Shown here one piece after another: positions 48,045 through 59,090 of a DNA stretch of 64,000 nt. Position numbers and translations under genes: made by a program. Source of the stretch: Dallia pectoralis (taxonomy: Eukaryota; Chordata; Actinopteri; Esociformes; Umbridae); the NCBI GenBank assembly GCA_029465975.1, contig CM055749.1, positions 12,365,071-12,429,070 of the forward strand. The letters are read 5' to 3'. Numbering within the stretch: the stretch's first letter is position 1; the number at the start of each line of letters is the position of its first letter. The notes beneath the pieces are model-generated. The model had not been told where the DNA came from and ran no database searches. It was given only the letters and a program-made list of their open reading frames with translations.

Positions 48045-51000
48045 GTGAGTATTTCTCTTAGTTCTTGTAATTGATTCTGCAAGCGTTTGTATTTAGCTAC
48101 ACTAAGTCATTTACGGGGTTATGTCGGACCTACCTGTCATGTATTACAAAATGCTTTTCACATCCCACTGTAGTTGTAATCACAATATAAACGTTATTAG
48201 TCCATGATTGTGACACAAATCAAGGGTCGTTACCGTAACTGTTCTCTAGCTGTTGTATTGTAAATGTCCCAATGTTTTTTGAATATTAGACCAGCTGTTT
48301 TGCTTTGGCTACAACTCGGGGATGGGTACAAAGTGAATGAGTTTAGTCGTTATTAATTAACATGGAGGTGATATTCATACAAATGTGTCTTCCTATATCA
48401 TATCCTATGTTTGTCATTTTTTATTGTACTGGTTACATTTCTTTAATGGGAACCACTGGCCAACTCTCACTTCCATGAAAGTCAAGGGTTTATACAGCTT
48501 TGTTGAGTTGAAACAATCTGAAGGATGTTGATTATTAACACATCAAATTGAGTAACCTTTGATCGTATAATTGGCCACAGTGTTATCTCTACCACACGTG
48601 GGATCAATAAATCAGTTTTTTTATTTTACGTCACTAATGTTCTACATTTTAATCCGGTCATGAGTTTCAGAAATGATGACATGTTATTTTTTTCCTCACC
48701 GCTGTTCCTCACCACGCTTAAGTGTGACTAATATGTACATTTTGTGCTGCACAGTTGATAAAAAAAAACTAAATAAATATCTTTGTTATTTACATTTAGG
48801 AGTTTTAAAAGGGCCAATTTCTTTCATGTACTACTAGTGTAAATGTAAAATCTTTTTTTTTTTTTACAAAATGAATTGTCAGAGATTCCCTATTTTGACT
48901 TTCTCAGTTCAAATCACTTTGCATTGACATGGAGTTTCTTGATACTCGCATAAGACACTCACACTATACTATTCTGATCTTGATCGGTAAGAGAACAGGA
49001 GCTTGGGACAAATCCTTTTAAGTATTTAATAGAACATTAATCTAAGGCGTGCATTTGGATTTTGGTAACGAGACATGGCAAACTACTTGAAATAAGAATA
49101 TCATTGCTGTCTGTCTATAGACCCGTGTATTGGCTTGGGAAGGACACACTGAGAGTGTCAGCAGCCCTGTTTGCTGAGAACCGTCGGCGACTATGTCAGG
49201 GCCTGAAGGCCAAGGAAGGGGTGGCCCCCAAGTCTGTGGTTGTTCTGCAGGGTGGAGAGCAGAAGCAGAGATACTGTACTGACACAGACTTGCTCTTCCG
49301 ACAGGTGAATCATTCCTATTACGCAGTCAAATTTGAAATCTTGTAATTATCTTTTTATATGTTTTAAAGAAATGGTTCATGGTCTGCCAGAAAAAGACAG
49401 TGGTTAAACTCAGACACTAAGAATGTGCAAATACATGCATGTTTTTGGGTGGGACAATTCAATATTTCCACCCTGTTACGGACATGAACACATCGTACAT
49501 GGCTGGTACTACGATGTACAGTACCAGCCAAAAGTTTGGACACACCTATTCATTCAAGGGTATTTTTTACCACTTTAGAATGAAAGTAAAGACATCAATA
49601 CAATAACCCTACATGGAGTCATTTTGAAAGTATTATATACATCAAAATACATTCATATTTTAGATTCTTTAAAGTAGCCACGTTTTGCATTGATGACTGC
49701 TGAAAAAAAGATTTTGATTGGCAAAAGAACACAGATACTGGACTAATGATGATTAGTGAACAAAACTAACAGAAAAACATTTCAACAGTACATTCACTAT
49801 TTTGGTCTAAAAAAAGTACTCCATACTAGAAATGACTACGGCTTGTGTTTAGTTAGATTAAATTACAGAGACATTCCATTAAGAACTTGATCAATAGTGC
49901 ATATGTTTTAACATTGAGGTCCCCAGCAGAAATAATACTCACATTCTGTTGTTTTACCAACCGAGCACCATTAGATCACACATGTTGGGATTGATGAAGA
50001 TATAAATCTGTCTGACATTTGACTTACTGTGGTTTTCTTCTGAAGGAATCCTTCTTCCACTGGGCTTTTGGAGTGACCGAAGCCGACTGCTATGGAGTTA
50101 TTGATGTGGACACAGGAAAATCCATTCTGTTTGTTCCCAAGCTGCCTGAGAGCTATGGAACCTGGATGGGAGAGTAAGTACCATGGAGATCAAATGTATA
50201 TCCTATGAAATAAATTAAGACACAAAAAATAACAGATGACATTATGTATACACTGCAGTTTCTAATACAACAAATGGGACAAGGAAGTTGGCCAGTAGTT
50301 CGTTTGATTAGTTTATGGACAAAACTAATAGTTAATTTAATTACATTGCGGACTTGTACTATACATTTAGCATGCATGAAACAGCCCAAACAACAACATA
50401 AACTACTGATAGGGTGTGACTTTAGTTATTATAATTTTTTATTATAGTTTGTCATGTTTTAATTGCTGCAGGTGTGGATGATTATTTCTGTATTTCTATA
50501 GAATTTTAGAACCAAGGAAACAACAGATGTCGCGTCTGTAACAACTAAAACATGAGTGCATAAATATTACATGTTAATATCAACATAGTCATGTAATTTA
50601 GTACATTCTTGTGTGTTTTTGTATTGTGGTATAAGTGACACTCAGCTACACCTTGTCCTGTAGCGTTGTCCACTATTTTCTAGGTAAATACATTAAGTTT
50701 TTACCTGGCCTACATTTATGTACTCACACTAATTTTGGGCATTTTAACGCTATAAATTATTTTGATTGGACACAATAGTACAATCTCTGCCCAAAATGAA
50801 CTATGAGATTCTAAGTGATTTCAGTGACTGGTACTCTAACACTTTATTTGGTGAACTATGTGTTTGACTGTGATCAGGTTAGTGATGGTCACCACACCAG
50901 TAACACACTATAAGAATCATCTTCAGGCCTGCTCATTAAACATACCGTCTTTGTGTCTGACAGGATCTATCCAAAGGAACACTTCAAGACAAAATATGCA

Positions 51001-54000
51001 GTGGATGAGGTTCAATATGTCTGTGATGTAAGTTTCTACATGGAAAAACACCTGTGTTTGTAACATTGCAGCTTTCCTGTAAACTTGTAGCTGTGCACGT
51101 TTTACTCTTAGATCATGTCATTTTTATCTGATCTCACATCATGCTTCCTTTCTTTCTGACGTTTTCCAGATTTCTGATGTCCTGTCCAAGAGGAAACCTG
51201 AAGCCCTTTTAACTTTGGTATACTGCCTTTTAAGATACTTGATGTTGATGCTTTAATGGACTGTGTCTTTAGACATTGTTGTGTTAGACTTTAAGAGGCC
51301 ATATGTACAGTCAGGTTACATTAATGTAGTGTGCTCGTACATACTTGCTTCGGACGATCATTACTCTTAGTCCTACGATCCCCCGCCTAAACCACCCTGG
51401 ACTTGCTAATACAATTTCGGTTTTGATTGGCGAGGAAGGAAACACGTCTCGTAAATGTCAGGCAGGATTCTACACGGTGACCCTCGAAATATCTCAGGCA
51501 AATAAGACTCCGAGCCATTATTCATTACTTTTTAGAAGTGCCTTGGAAGTGATAGATGGTTGTCTTCTCGGCAGGTTTTTCCACCTCCAGAGACATTTTG
51601 AATCTCTTAGAGTGGCCATTGGGTTTTAATTACCTGTCAGACTAAACCCTTCTTGTCTGGTTACTTAGTTTGGCCGGGCAGCCAGCTGAATATTTTTGGA
51701 AGTATATTTCTGGAAGTCAACCTGATGTTACCGCTGCAGTTGCTTTTGTGATTGTAATTTGCTCACTAAATAGTGACAGTCCCTTCTCATGTGGTGTTTC
51801 TGTTATTTTGTCCTCCGGTATGAGCTCATTTATGGCATTTATTTATGACTTTCAGTTTAAAAGGCCACTGTCCTTAAAAAAACAGTGTACAGTAATAAAC
51901 TATACGTAATTCTAAGCGACACAGAGTGGGCCTAATTTGTGTATTGTGTGTTTCAGCGGGGCCAGAACACAGATAGTGGGAGTATTTGCCGTGAAGCCTC
52001 CTTTGAAGGAATTAGCCAGTATGTTTAATATGCATCACTTTACAGTTCTATGATTGAAACAGGTATTTGTTATTTATTGTACAGTTGGGATGTTGTAATA
52101 TGACCTCTTCTTATTTCAGATTCAAAGTGAACAATACTCTCCTGCATCCAGTCATTGTGGAATGGTCAGTACTGCATTATACTGTAGTCACCATATTGGT
52201 TTCATACATCCTTTCTGTCATGCACTGTACTGAAATGATTACGTGGTAAAACTTTAAAGTAAACTCAAAGAAATATTTCTAAAATTAAAAAGTATTGTAC
52301 AAGATCTTCTGTTTCTTTGCCGTTTCACCTGTAGAATGATCTTCGTTTCTCAGAATAAGAATTGGCTGATGAGTTTCAGATTAAAGTTATTTGTCTATGT
52401 TTTTTTGAGGCTCTAATCAACCACAATTGCTGTTGCTCCAGATATTCAACTAGTCTAAAGAGTTTCAGTTGTATTGCTTCTTTAATCAGTACAACATTTT
52501 TCAGGTGTGCTAACAATGGCCATTGGGTTTCTAATGATCAATTAGTCTTTATATATTATATACTTGGATTGGCCATAGGAACACAGGGCAGATGGGTGCT
52601 GATAATGGGCTGTTTCCATTTACAATAGTCATTTACAGCATTAACAATGTCTACACTGTATTTGCAATACATTTTTTATGTTGCTTTGATGGACAAAAAA
52701 TAAATAAATAATAAATAAATTACTAAATAATAAATAAAGTGACCCCAAGCTTTTGATTTGTGGCGTAGGGTTATTTAAGACTTTGTTCTGTCCCAACAGT
52801 CGGCTGACTAAGACCGATATGGAGCTGGAGGTCATGCGCTACACTAACCGAATTTCTAGTGATGCCCATAAAGAGGTAAACTCCTGCAAATACTCCAAAC
52901 TGCCACAGGGGGCGCTCCAGTTGTGTCAAAACAAACGTTACATATTTCATTTCAGACCCAATGCCATAATACTCCAAATTGTGTGTCCTTTGTGATTTTT
53001 GCAGAACTTAATTCAAGTCGCACGTTTCAGCTGACCTAAAAAAAAATTCTTGTTCACTTTCAGATAATGAAGAGCGTGAAACCTGGACAAAAAGAATATG
53101 AGATGGAAAGGTATGTGGTCCCTTTGTTGCAATCACTTTCAAGAGCAATGCTTTTACCATTGTGACCGTGATATTTGTATTACAATTGTGTACAACTCCA
53201 TGACAAGAAGTGCATGTACTTTGTGCCGTTTGCTTTTGAAGGTATGGGTAAAATTGCACATACCATATATTTGGTATACATTACAGGTGCTGGTCATATA
53301 ATTAGAATATCCTCAAAAAGTTGATTTATTTCAGTAATTCCATTCAAAAAGTGAAACTTATATATTATATTCATTCATTACACACAGCCTGATATATTTC
53401 AAATGATTATTTTATTTAATTGTGATGATTAAAACTGACAACTAATGAAAATCCCAAATTCAGTATCTTTCGAAAATTAGAATATTACTTAAGACCAATA
53501 CAAAAAAGGAGTTTTAGAAATGTTGGCCAACTGAAAAGTATGAACATGAAAAGTATGAGCATGTACAGCACACAATACTTAGTTGAGTGCTGTTTCCATT
53601 TCCAAAATAAATGCAAAATGTACTTCCATCAGAGAACATAACTTTGGACTAGCCTACCGAACTAGACTGAGAGACCATTTAAAGGCCTTTGCAGGTGTTT
53701 TGAGGCCATTAGCAGATTAGAGTGTGGCACCAGGTGTTTTCAATATTGAACCTTTTCACAATATTCTAATTTTCTGAGATACTACATTTGGGCTTTTTAT
53801 TAGTTGTATTTTATTCTGATGTTAGTGCTTCACTGTTGCAGTCTGTTCCAGCACTACTGCTACAGCCATGGAGGAATGCGACACACCTCCTACACCTGCA
53901 TCTGTGGATCGTAAGATGTTGCACTTTACCACACAAAAAGGACTTCAGTTGATGGGGAACGGATCAAAACAAATATTACAGTATTTTTTCTGACCGTGTT

Positions 54001-57000
54001 CAATGCCTCTGAATTGACTCTGTTGTGTGCTTCCGTTTGAAACAGCGGCAACAACAGCTCCGTTCTACACTACGGCCATGCAGGAGCTCCTAATAACAAG
54101 ACCATCAATGACGGAGACATGTGGTCAGTCTGTAAACATATTCAAATAATCACTGCATATTCAAATGCAATCACTGAATATTCAAATGAGCACCAATGAC
54201 AGAGACATGTGATAGTTGTATTTAACAATATGGGATGCCTTCCACCTGTGGGACCTGTGTTCGGGAGAGATGTGGGAGGGTTCAGTGATGGTCACGTCTG
54301 CGCACGTCTTTACCCGGTGGTCAAAAAGGCCTGCCTTAAATCAAGTTATGCACTGTTCAAGTGGGCTACTGGCAAGGTTGTTCTGCTTCTGTCCTACACA
54401 AAAAGTGTTAACTGTTCCTTCAATACATGGAGATTATATTGTATAATTTGCGAAACAATTCGGCTGGGGGGAAGGTTGAGTCACATTTGGTTGTTTCTTA
54501 CATCTGTGTGTGTGTGTGTGTGTGTGTAAAACAATCTGAAATAATACTCGCACATTCCCAAATGAGCCCTACATGTGAACCAGGCCCAGGTTATTGGAGG
54601 TACACTAATTCATTGAGGGTGCCAATTACAGTGTGCACTATCCTGTGAGCAATGGGACACAGATGGACACAGTCAGATGGTGAGCAGTTCACAATGTTGT
54701 GAAACAATGACTGCACAGCTCATTAATTGTCAGGAGAAGGTATTCTGGTTGAAGGCACACTGTCCATGAGTCAGCATTGTAATTAAAATAACAGCTTACT
54801 CAATACATCTCTTCAGATGGGCCTTAGTGATACTCTCACTAACAGTGTTAATTGTATTCATTCAGGAAAAATGGGAGATGAGATTTAAAGTGGGTATGTG
54901 GAGCGACCATGGGGACAAAACACCTTAGAGCAAACAGCCTCTGCTAAGTGTTTACTCATTTTGATAGAATAGAATAGACCAATATTGTCAGTTGTACAAC
55001 TGAATGCCTTCAACTGAAATGTGTTCTCTGCATTTTACCCAACCCTGAGGTGCAGGGGGCAGCCCTAATCAGTTACCTGATTTGACTTCCACGTCACAGC
55101 GCCCGGGGAGCATTTTAGGGTTAACTGTCTTGCTCAAGGACAGAACAATGCGGTTTTCACCTGGGTGGAGGGGGGGATTAGAACCAGGGACCTTCCAGAC
55201 CCAAGCCCTAGTCCCTAGCTGTAACAGTCTCATGTATTTTCTTCCTCGCAGTCTGTTTGACATGGGCGGAGAGTATTACTGCTACTCCTCAGACATCACA
55301 TGCTCCTTCCCAGCCAATGGGAAGTTCACTCCAGATCAGAAGGCCGTCTATGAAGCTGTGCTCAAGTCATCCCGGGCTGTCCTGGCTGCCATTAAACCGG
55401 GTAGGACCATACTTAACGTAGGCTGGATAAATTAAGCATTTAATAAACATGCATATCACCAGTGTTTCCTAAAGTATGTGTGTCAACCCCATGTAGGATC
55501 TCCCTCAGATAATTTGTAACATACACCCAACATATAATATTTAAACATGGTATTTAGAACTATTGATATCCAATAACGACTACCACATGACATCCAATAA
55601 CGACTACCACATGACATCCAATAACGACTACCACATGACATCCAATAACGACTACCACATGACATCCAATAACGACTACCACATGACATCCAATAACGAC
55701 TACCACATGACATCCAATAACGACTACCACATGACATCCAATAACGACTACCACATGACATCCAATAACGACTACCACATGACATCCAATAACGACTACC
55801 ACATGACATCCAATAACGACTACCACATGACATCCAATAACGACTACCACATGACATCCAATAACGACTACCACATGACATCCAATAACGACTACCACAT
55901 GACATCCAATAACGACTACCACATGACATCCAATAACGACTACCACATGACATCCAATAACGACTACCACATGACATCCAATAACGACTACCACATGACA
56001 TCCAATAACGACTACCACATGACATCCAATAACGACTACCACATGACATCCAATAACGACTACCACATGACATCCAATAACGACTACCACCAATTATGAC
56101 CAGTGGCGTTTTTATATGTAATAAATTGGTCGGGCACAAACCATTTCAAAATAGAATATATTCCAGTAAAGCTACAAAACTCTCTTGCTACTAATGTGTT
56201 TATTTAACACATCAACAAACAGCGTGGCTCTACAAAACACTTAACAAAAGGGCGACTTTTGTCGTACACATTCTGGAGAGAGACCTTTGTGTGTAAGAGA
56301 GACATTGTGCAATTACACAAATGTACAATTACCACTGTCACATTTACAAACCCAATAGATATTATCTATTAGATGAGCATGGACACATTGACACCTGTCA
56401 CCAGCTAATCAATCGATTTGGCACAACAATATGAGCAATGCACGGAACAGCACCACCAAGGCCAAATAATAAAATATGCATTTACTCACCAAGGCTGATG
56501 GCTCACTTAAAGAGAAAAGCCGCACGGCGGATCTTCCTCTGGGCAAACTTTTCAATTGTTTTGGGAATGAAGTCAGGTTGCTCCTGAATAAGCTGGCTTT
56601 CGATGGACAACATGGCCAATGCGTTGAGTCGCTGCTGTCCCATCGTATTGCAAGTGAAGGTTTTTACCCTCTTCAAGGTGGAAAAGTTCATAACACAATC
56701 CCCGAGTGTTGGATGTGCCCCAAGTCGCTTAACTTCAAGTTTCTCCTCCAATTTTAGAGTATCAAACCGGTGGTCCAGAATAAAATCCACTGTATTCATT
56801 GTTCTAATCCGTTAGCAAAGCTGACAAGCTAGCTACTACAAGAATGCATCCTCACGCTCTTCTGCAGGCTAATGTTAGCGCCAGACAGCCAGCCAATCAG
56901 GTCTGAAATACAAACTGACGCTGTAGTGCGGCTACGAGCTGACTGCCCCACTAGGCAAAAAAATCGTGCGATTGACTTTACCACGCTTTCTGAGCATGCG

Positions 57001-58715
57001 CATTAATGTTTTCACAAGTTGAACGTACTTTGCATTGGGTGGGAGGGGCTGGCCCATACTGCGAACTCGAATCGGCTAAATGCAGTCTGAAGCAGCAAGG
57101 CAGGGACCGATGAACATGAAATAAAAGCCTAACACAAATGATATGCAATTGAGAAAAAAATTATAGTTATAATTCATAGATAATATATTGTGAAAGTAAT
57201 CTTCAAGAAATAAAACTAACATATTTTGTTGTCGTTTTTCTGTTGACTCTAATGACCAGTCGCCACTGCACATGACATCCAATAATGACAACCACATGAC
57301 ATCTAATAATGACTACCACCTGACATCTAATAATGACTACCACATGACATCTAATAATGACTACCACATGACATCTAATAATGACTACCACATGACATCT
57401 AATAATGACTACCACATGACATCTAATAATGACTACCACATGACATCTAATAATGACTACCACATGACATCTAATAATGACTACCACATGACATCTAATA
57501 ATGACTACCACATCACCACCAGTCATCATTATCAGCTGTGCAATTGGCTTCTTTATATCTACGTAAATTCCAGAAGAACCTAATTGACCGCGTTAATCCT
57601 GTGTGTCAGGGACCAAGTGGACAGAGATGCACCGTCTGGCGGACCGCATTCATCTGGAGGAGCTGTTGAAGATCGGGATTCTGCAGGGAAGTGTGGAGGA
57701 CATGATGAAGGTCCATATGGGCTCAGTGTTCATGCCCCATGGACTGGGACACCTGCTGGGCATTGATGTGCATGATGTGGGTGGCTACCCAGAGGTCAGT
57801 GTCAAAGCGATACCTACTGGGTGATGAAGTGCGTCATGTGTGTATTTAAAACAAGTGCACCTTTTGTGATTGGACAATATATCTTCAATGCTTTTGTACT
57901 TATTTTGTCACTGTGTTTCTGGGGCTAGCCATGGACTAGTTGGTCACGGGCTAATAATGATGCATGCCTACTTTAAAATGTGCGAGTGTGAGCGCTTGCT
58001 TGTGAACTAAAATTGCCCTGGGCCGAGTTGCGGTGTAAACACGCCTAGAGTATTGAATTTACGGATGGGTCAGTGATACATACATACATACATACAGTCT
58101 TTAATGTAATGGACAATGAAATGGGCATGTTGTACTTTGTTCCTGGCTACGCAGGGTACCGAACGGGTCAATGAGCCCGGTCTGATGTCCCTGAGGATGG
58201 GTCGCCTTGTAAAGGAGCGCATGGTCCTGACCGTAGAGCCTGGCATCTACTTCATAAACCACCTACTGGACCAGGCCTTGGCCAACCCAGATCACTGCTG
58301 CTTCATCAACAGTGAAGTGCTGGCTCGCTTCCGTGGCTTTGGAGGGGTATGTTTACTTACCCATAGATGTTTCCTAGTCACTCTTATGTGCTTGTTTTGC
58401 TGTCAGTGTTCACTGTCTAAATCCTGCGCATGGGAAGACCTTTAACTTAACTCCATGGCAACACATAATATACACATGCTTAACTGTTGCCTTCTGCGAC
58501 AATTTGTTCTCCTTGTTCCTTGCCTGATTTGGAGGAAAATTAACCTTGGCTTTGAGACTAAAATGTTTTACTCACTGTTTTTGACGTCTGTCCAGGTGCG
58601 TATTGAGGATGACATTGCGGTAACTGCCAGTGGAATTGAGTTGCTCACCTGTGTCCCTCGCACAGTGGAGGAGATCGAGGCGTTCATGGCCGACTGTGGA
58701 AAATGTTCTAAATAA
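48028..58715 (+). CDS. pepd: Xaa-Pro dipeptidase (prolidase), complete 15-exon gene
   Basis: Prolidase is a cytosolic, dimanganese homodimer that cleaves dipeptides with C-terminal proline or hydroxyproline, the last step of collagen breakdown and proline recycling. Fifteen exons with GT-AG borders join into 487 codons (human about 493). The N-terminal domain includes LQGGEQKQRYCTDTDLLFRQ. The C-terminal pita-bread catalytic domain carries all five metal ligands at human numbering: Asp276, Asp287 (DMGGEYYCYSSD), His370 (PHGLGH), Glu412 (TVEPGIYF) and Glu452 (VRIEDD). Substrate-contact residues His255, His377, Arg398 and Arg450 are also kept. The start is the ATG in GCGACATGG, and the following residues align with vertebrate prolidases. 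There are no frameshifts or stops, so it should be functional. It converges with the PLAC-domain gene at 62954. Confidence 0.98.
49121..49304 (+). CDS. pepd: pepd exon 2
   Basis: Residues 6-67. Acceptor TCTATAG, donor GTGAAT. Encodes PVYWLGKDTLRV and, at its end, TDTDLLFRQ, the N-terminal domain. Confidence 0.97.
49517..49790 (+). mobile_element. Tc1-like relic in pepd intron 2
   Basis: Starts TACAGTACCAGCCAAAAGTT then TGGACACACCTATTCATTCA, and continues CTTTAAAGTAGCCACGTTTT then GCATTGATGACTGCTG. This is the typical left part of the fish Tc1-like family whose coding part appears at 20290-20700. A short internal piece (GGCAAAAGAACACAGATACT) follows after a deletion. Confidence 0.7.
50046..50173 (+). 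CDS. pepd: pepd exon 3
   Basis: Residues 68-110. Acceptor TTCTGAAG, donor GTAAGT. Encodes ESFFHWAFGVTEAD and CYGVIDVDTGKS, closely matching vertebrate prolidase. Confidence 0.98.
50964..51027 (+). CDS. pepd: pepd exon 4
   Basis: Residues 110-131. Acceptor GTCTGACAG, donor GTAAGT. Encodes KEHFKTKYAVDEVQYV. Confidence 0.97.
51170..51217 (+). CDS. pepd: pepd exon 5
   Basis: Residues 132-147. Acceptor TTTTCCAG, donor GTATAC, a weaker donor. Encodes ISDVLSKRKPEALLTL. Confidence 0.95.
51350..51870. other. Candidate conserved non-coding element in pepd intron 5
   Basis: Compared with other introns this stretch has balanced composition, no repeat family, and homeodomain-type cores (TTTTAATTACC and ATTATTCATTAC). 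It overlaps two open frames (51345-51629 and 51670-51909) that do not look like proteins. It could be an intronic enhancer; only comparison with other fish can tell. Confidence 0.25.
51957..52018 (+). CDS. pepd: pepd exon 6
   Basis: Residues 148-168. Acceptor TGTTTCAG, donor GTATGT. Encodes RGQNTDSGSICREASF and EGIS. Confidence 0.97.
52120..52164 (+). CDS. pepd: pepd exon 7
   Basis: Residues 168-183. Acceptor TTATTTCAG, donor GTCAGT. Encodes FKVNNTLLHPVIVE. Confidence 0.96.
52330..52772 (-). mobile_element. Tc1-like relic in pepd intron 7
   Basis: TCTCAGAATAAGAATTGGCT, ATGAGTTTCAGATTAAAG, GATATTCAACTAGTCTAAAG, CTGATAATGGGCTGTTTCC and GTGACCCCAAGCTTTTGATT occur in the order of the 3' portion of a fish Tc1-like family. 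Its transposase reads on the minus strand, and 60960-61999 is a longer copy. The right end stops about 28 bases before the exon 8 splice acceptor. Confidence 0.75.
52800..52875 (+). CDS. pepd: pepd exon 8
   Basis: Residues 183-208. Acceptor GTCCCAACAG, donor GTAAAC. Encodes RLTKTDMELEVMRYTNRIS and SDAHKE. A decayed second copy of this exon lies at 17962-18031. Confidence 0.97.
53064..53110 (+). CDS. pepd: pepd exon 9
   Basis: Residues 209-224. Acceptor CACTTTCAG, donor GTATGT. Encodes IMKSVKPGQKEYEME. Confidence 0.96.
53283..53808. mobile_element. Deleted Tc1-like element in pepd intron 9
   Basis: The left end reads GGTGCTGGTCATATAATTAG, AATATCCTCAAAAAGTTGAT. Near the right end the complementary motif CACAATATTCTAATTTTCTG is present. 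The interior keeps AACCTTTTCACA- and CACCTGGTG-type pieces of a fish Tc1-like family but no transposase. The far right terminus is truncated at about 53808. Confidence 0.7.
53842..53910 (+). CDS. pepd: pepd exon 10
   Basis: Residues 224-247. Acceptor CACTGTTGCAG, donor GTAAGA. Encodes LFQHYCYSHGGMRHTSY and TCICG, start of the catalytic domain. Confidence 0.98.
54046..54123 (+). CDS. pepd: pepd exon 11
   Basis: Residues 247-273. Acceptor TGAAACAG, donor GTCAGT. Encodes GNNSSVLHYGHAGAPN, including substrate-contact His255. Confidence 0.98.
54506..54527. repeat. (TG)n microsatellite in pepd intron 11
   Basis: An uninterrupted run of TG dinucleotides within the intron. Confidence 0.9.
54965..55222 (-). 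mobile_element. tRNA-derived SINE in pepd intron 11, minus strand
   Basis: CATTTTACCCAACC, GCGCCCGGGGAGCATTTTAG, GTCTTGCTCAAGGACAGAAC and GGATTAGAACCAGGGACCTT appear in the order of a widespread fish SINE in reverse. Read from the minus strand, GGTCCCTGGTTCTAATCC is a B-box-like tRNA motif. The tRNA-like head lies about 30 bases before the exon 12 acceptor. Confidence 0.6.
55252..55400 (+). CDS. pepd: pepd exon 12
   Basis: Residues 273-323. Acceptor TTCCTCGCAG, donor GTAGGA. Encodes LFDMGGEYYCYSSDITCSF, with metal ligands Asp276 and Asp287, and FTPDQKAVYEAVLKSSRAV. Confidence 0.99.
55568..56090. repeat. 24-bp minisatellite, left part, about 22 identical units
   Basis: Units ATCCAATAACGACTACC + ACATGAC are practically identical over 523 bases in pepd intron 12. 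The period is divisible by three, so both strands show long open frames (SNNDYHMT on plus, CGSRYWMS and VVVVIGCH on minus). These are not genes. Confidence 0.97.
56101..57268. mobile_element. hAT transposon inserted in the 24-bp minisatellite
   Basis: The element starts CAGTGGCGTTTTTATATG directly after the left array and ends GACCAGTCGCCACTG directly before the right array; the outer 8 bases are exact inverted copies. Flanking octamers ATTATGAC and CACATGAC share their last five bases, consistent with a degraded 8-bp duplication derived from the repeat unit. The interior keeps a C-terminal hAT transposase fragment on the minus strand. Confidence 0.7.
56503..56799 (-). pseudogene. hAT transposase C-terminal (dimerisation) fragment
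   Basis: The minus strand reads LKRVKTFTCNTMGQQRLNAL, then AMLSIESQLI, and later TIEKFAQRKIRRAAFL. This is the ordered signature of the hAT C-terminal dimerisation region (usually S-M-x-Q-x-R-L-N-x-L-A-x-L-S-I-E, then an 'I..FA..K.RR' helix). About 98 codons remain open. The BED finger and catalytic core are absent, so it is a remnant of a once autonomous element. Confidence 0.75.
57272..57513. repeat. 24-bp minisatellite, right part, about 10 units
   Basis: Units ATCTAATAATGACTACC + ACATGAC differ from the left array by two fixed C-to-T changes. The first unit, next to the hAT element, is intermediate (ATCCAATAATGACAACC). Confidence 0.97.
57610..57794 (+). CDS. pepd: pepd exon 13
   Basis: Residues 323-384. 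Acceptor TGTGTGTCAG, donor GTCAGT. Encodes WTEMHRLADRIHLEEL and VFMPHGLGHLLGIDVHDVGG, with metal ligand His370 and substrate-contact His377. Confidence 0.99.
58076..58095. repeat. (ACAT)n microsatellite in pepd intron 13
   Basis: About five tandem tetramers. Confidence 0.85.
58155..58346 (+). CDS. pepd: pepd exon 14
   Basis: Residues 385-448. Acceptor GCTACGCAG, donor GTATGT. Encodes NEPGLMSLRMGRLV (Arg398) and MVLTVEPGIYFINHLLDQAL with metal ligand Glu412, ending in RFRGFGG. Confidence 0.99.
58596..58715 (+). CDS. pepd: pepd exon 15 (last coding exon)
   Basis: Residues 449-487 and TAA. Acceptor TCTGTCCAG. Encodes VRIEDDIAVTASGIELLTC, with Arg450 and metal ligand Glu452, then PRTVEEIEAFMADC. 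The C-terminus is a few residues shorter than in mammals. Confidence 0.99.
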   Translation: MRIEDDIAVTASGIELLTCVPRTVEEIEAFMADCGKCSK

Positions 58716-58940
58716 TTTCACTCCGCTAAAAGCTCATCTAACCAAATTTACCGCACCATATATCGCAAATTGGAACTTTATCCAAACAAATCATTAAATG
58801 CAGTATTAGTAGCACAACCGCATTGGCTGCTTGTTATAAGTCAGAAATAGCGAACTGTAGGTCTAGAACAGAGCAATGTAAATTAGTGATGTCTGCAGCT
58901 TTGATATACACTTGTGGTGATTTTATTCACAATGTTGTGC

Positions 58941-59090
58941 AATAAAATCACCAGAGTTAAGACGTATATTTAAACAGCTGCATAAAATCAATGTTGACAA
59001 CAATATTTCAGTGCCTGGCAAATTTCTTTAAGACTGTGTAACAGATGCTTTATTTTCTTAATTATCTACAGTGCAATTATAACAAATAAA
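58941..59090 (+). terminator. Probable pepd polyadenylation signals
   Basis: AATAAA at 58941-58946 and again at 59085-59090, 226 and 370 bases after the stop codon. Either could direct 3' end formation; the second is followed by a GT-rich stretch near 59112-59135. Confidence 0.55.

Noticed and set aside
55483..56139. Long open frames of 177-218 codons on both strands over the 24-bp array
   Set aside because: The period is a multiple of three and the unit has no stop in several frames, so any such array is open. No gene context, and it lies inside a pepd intron.
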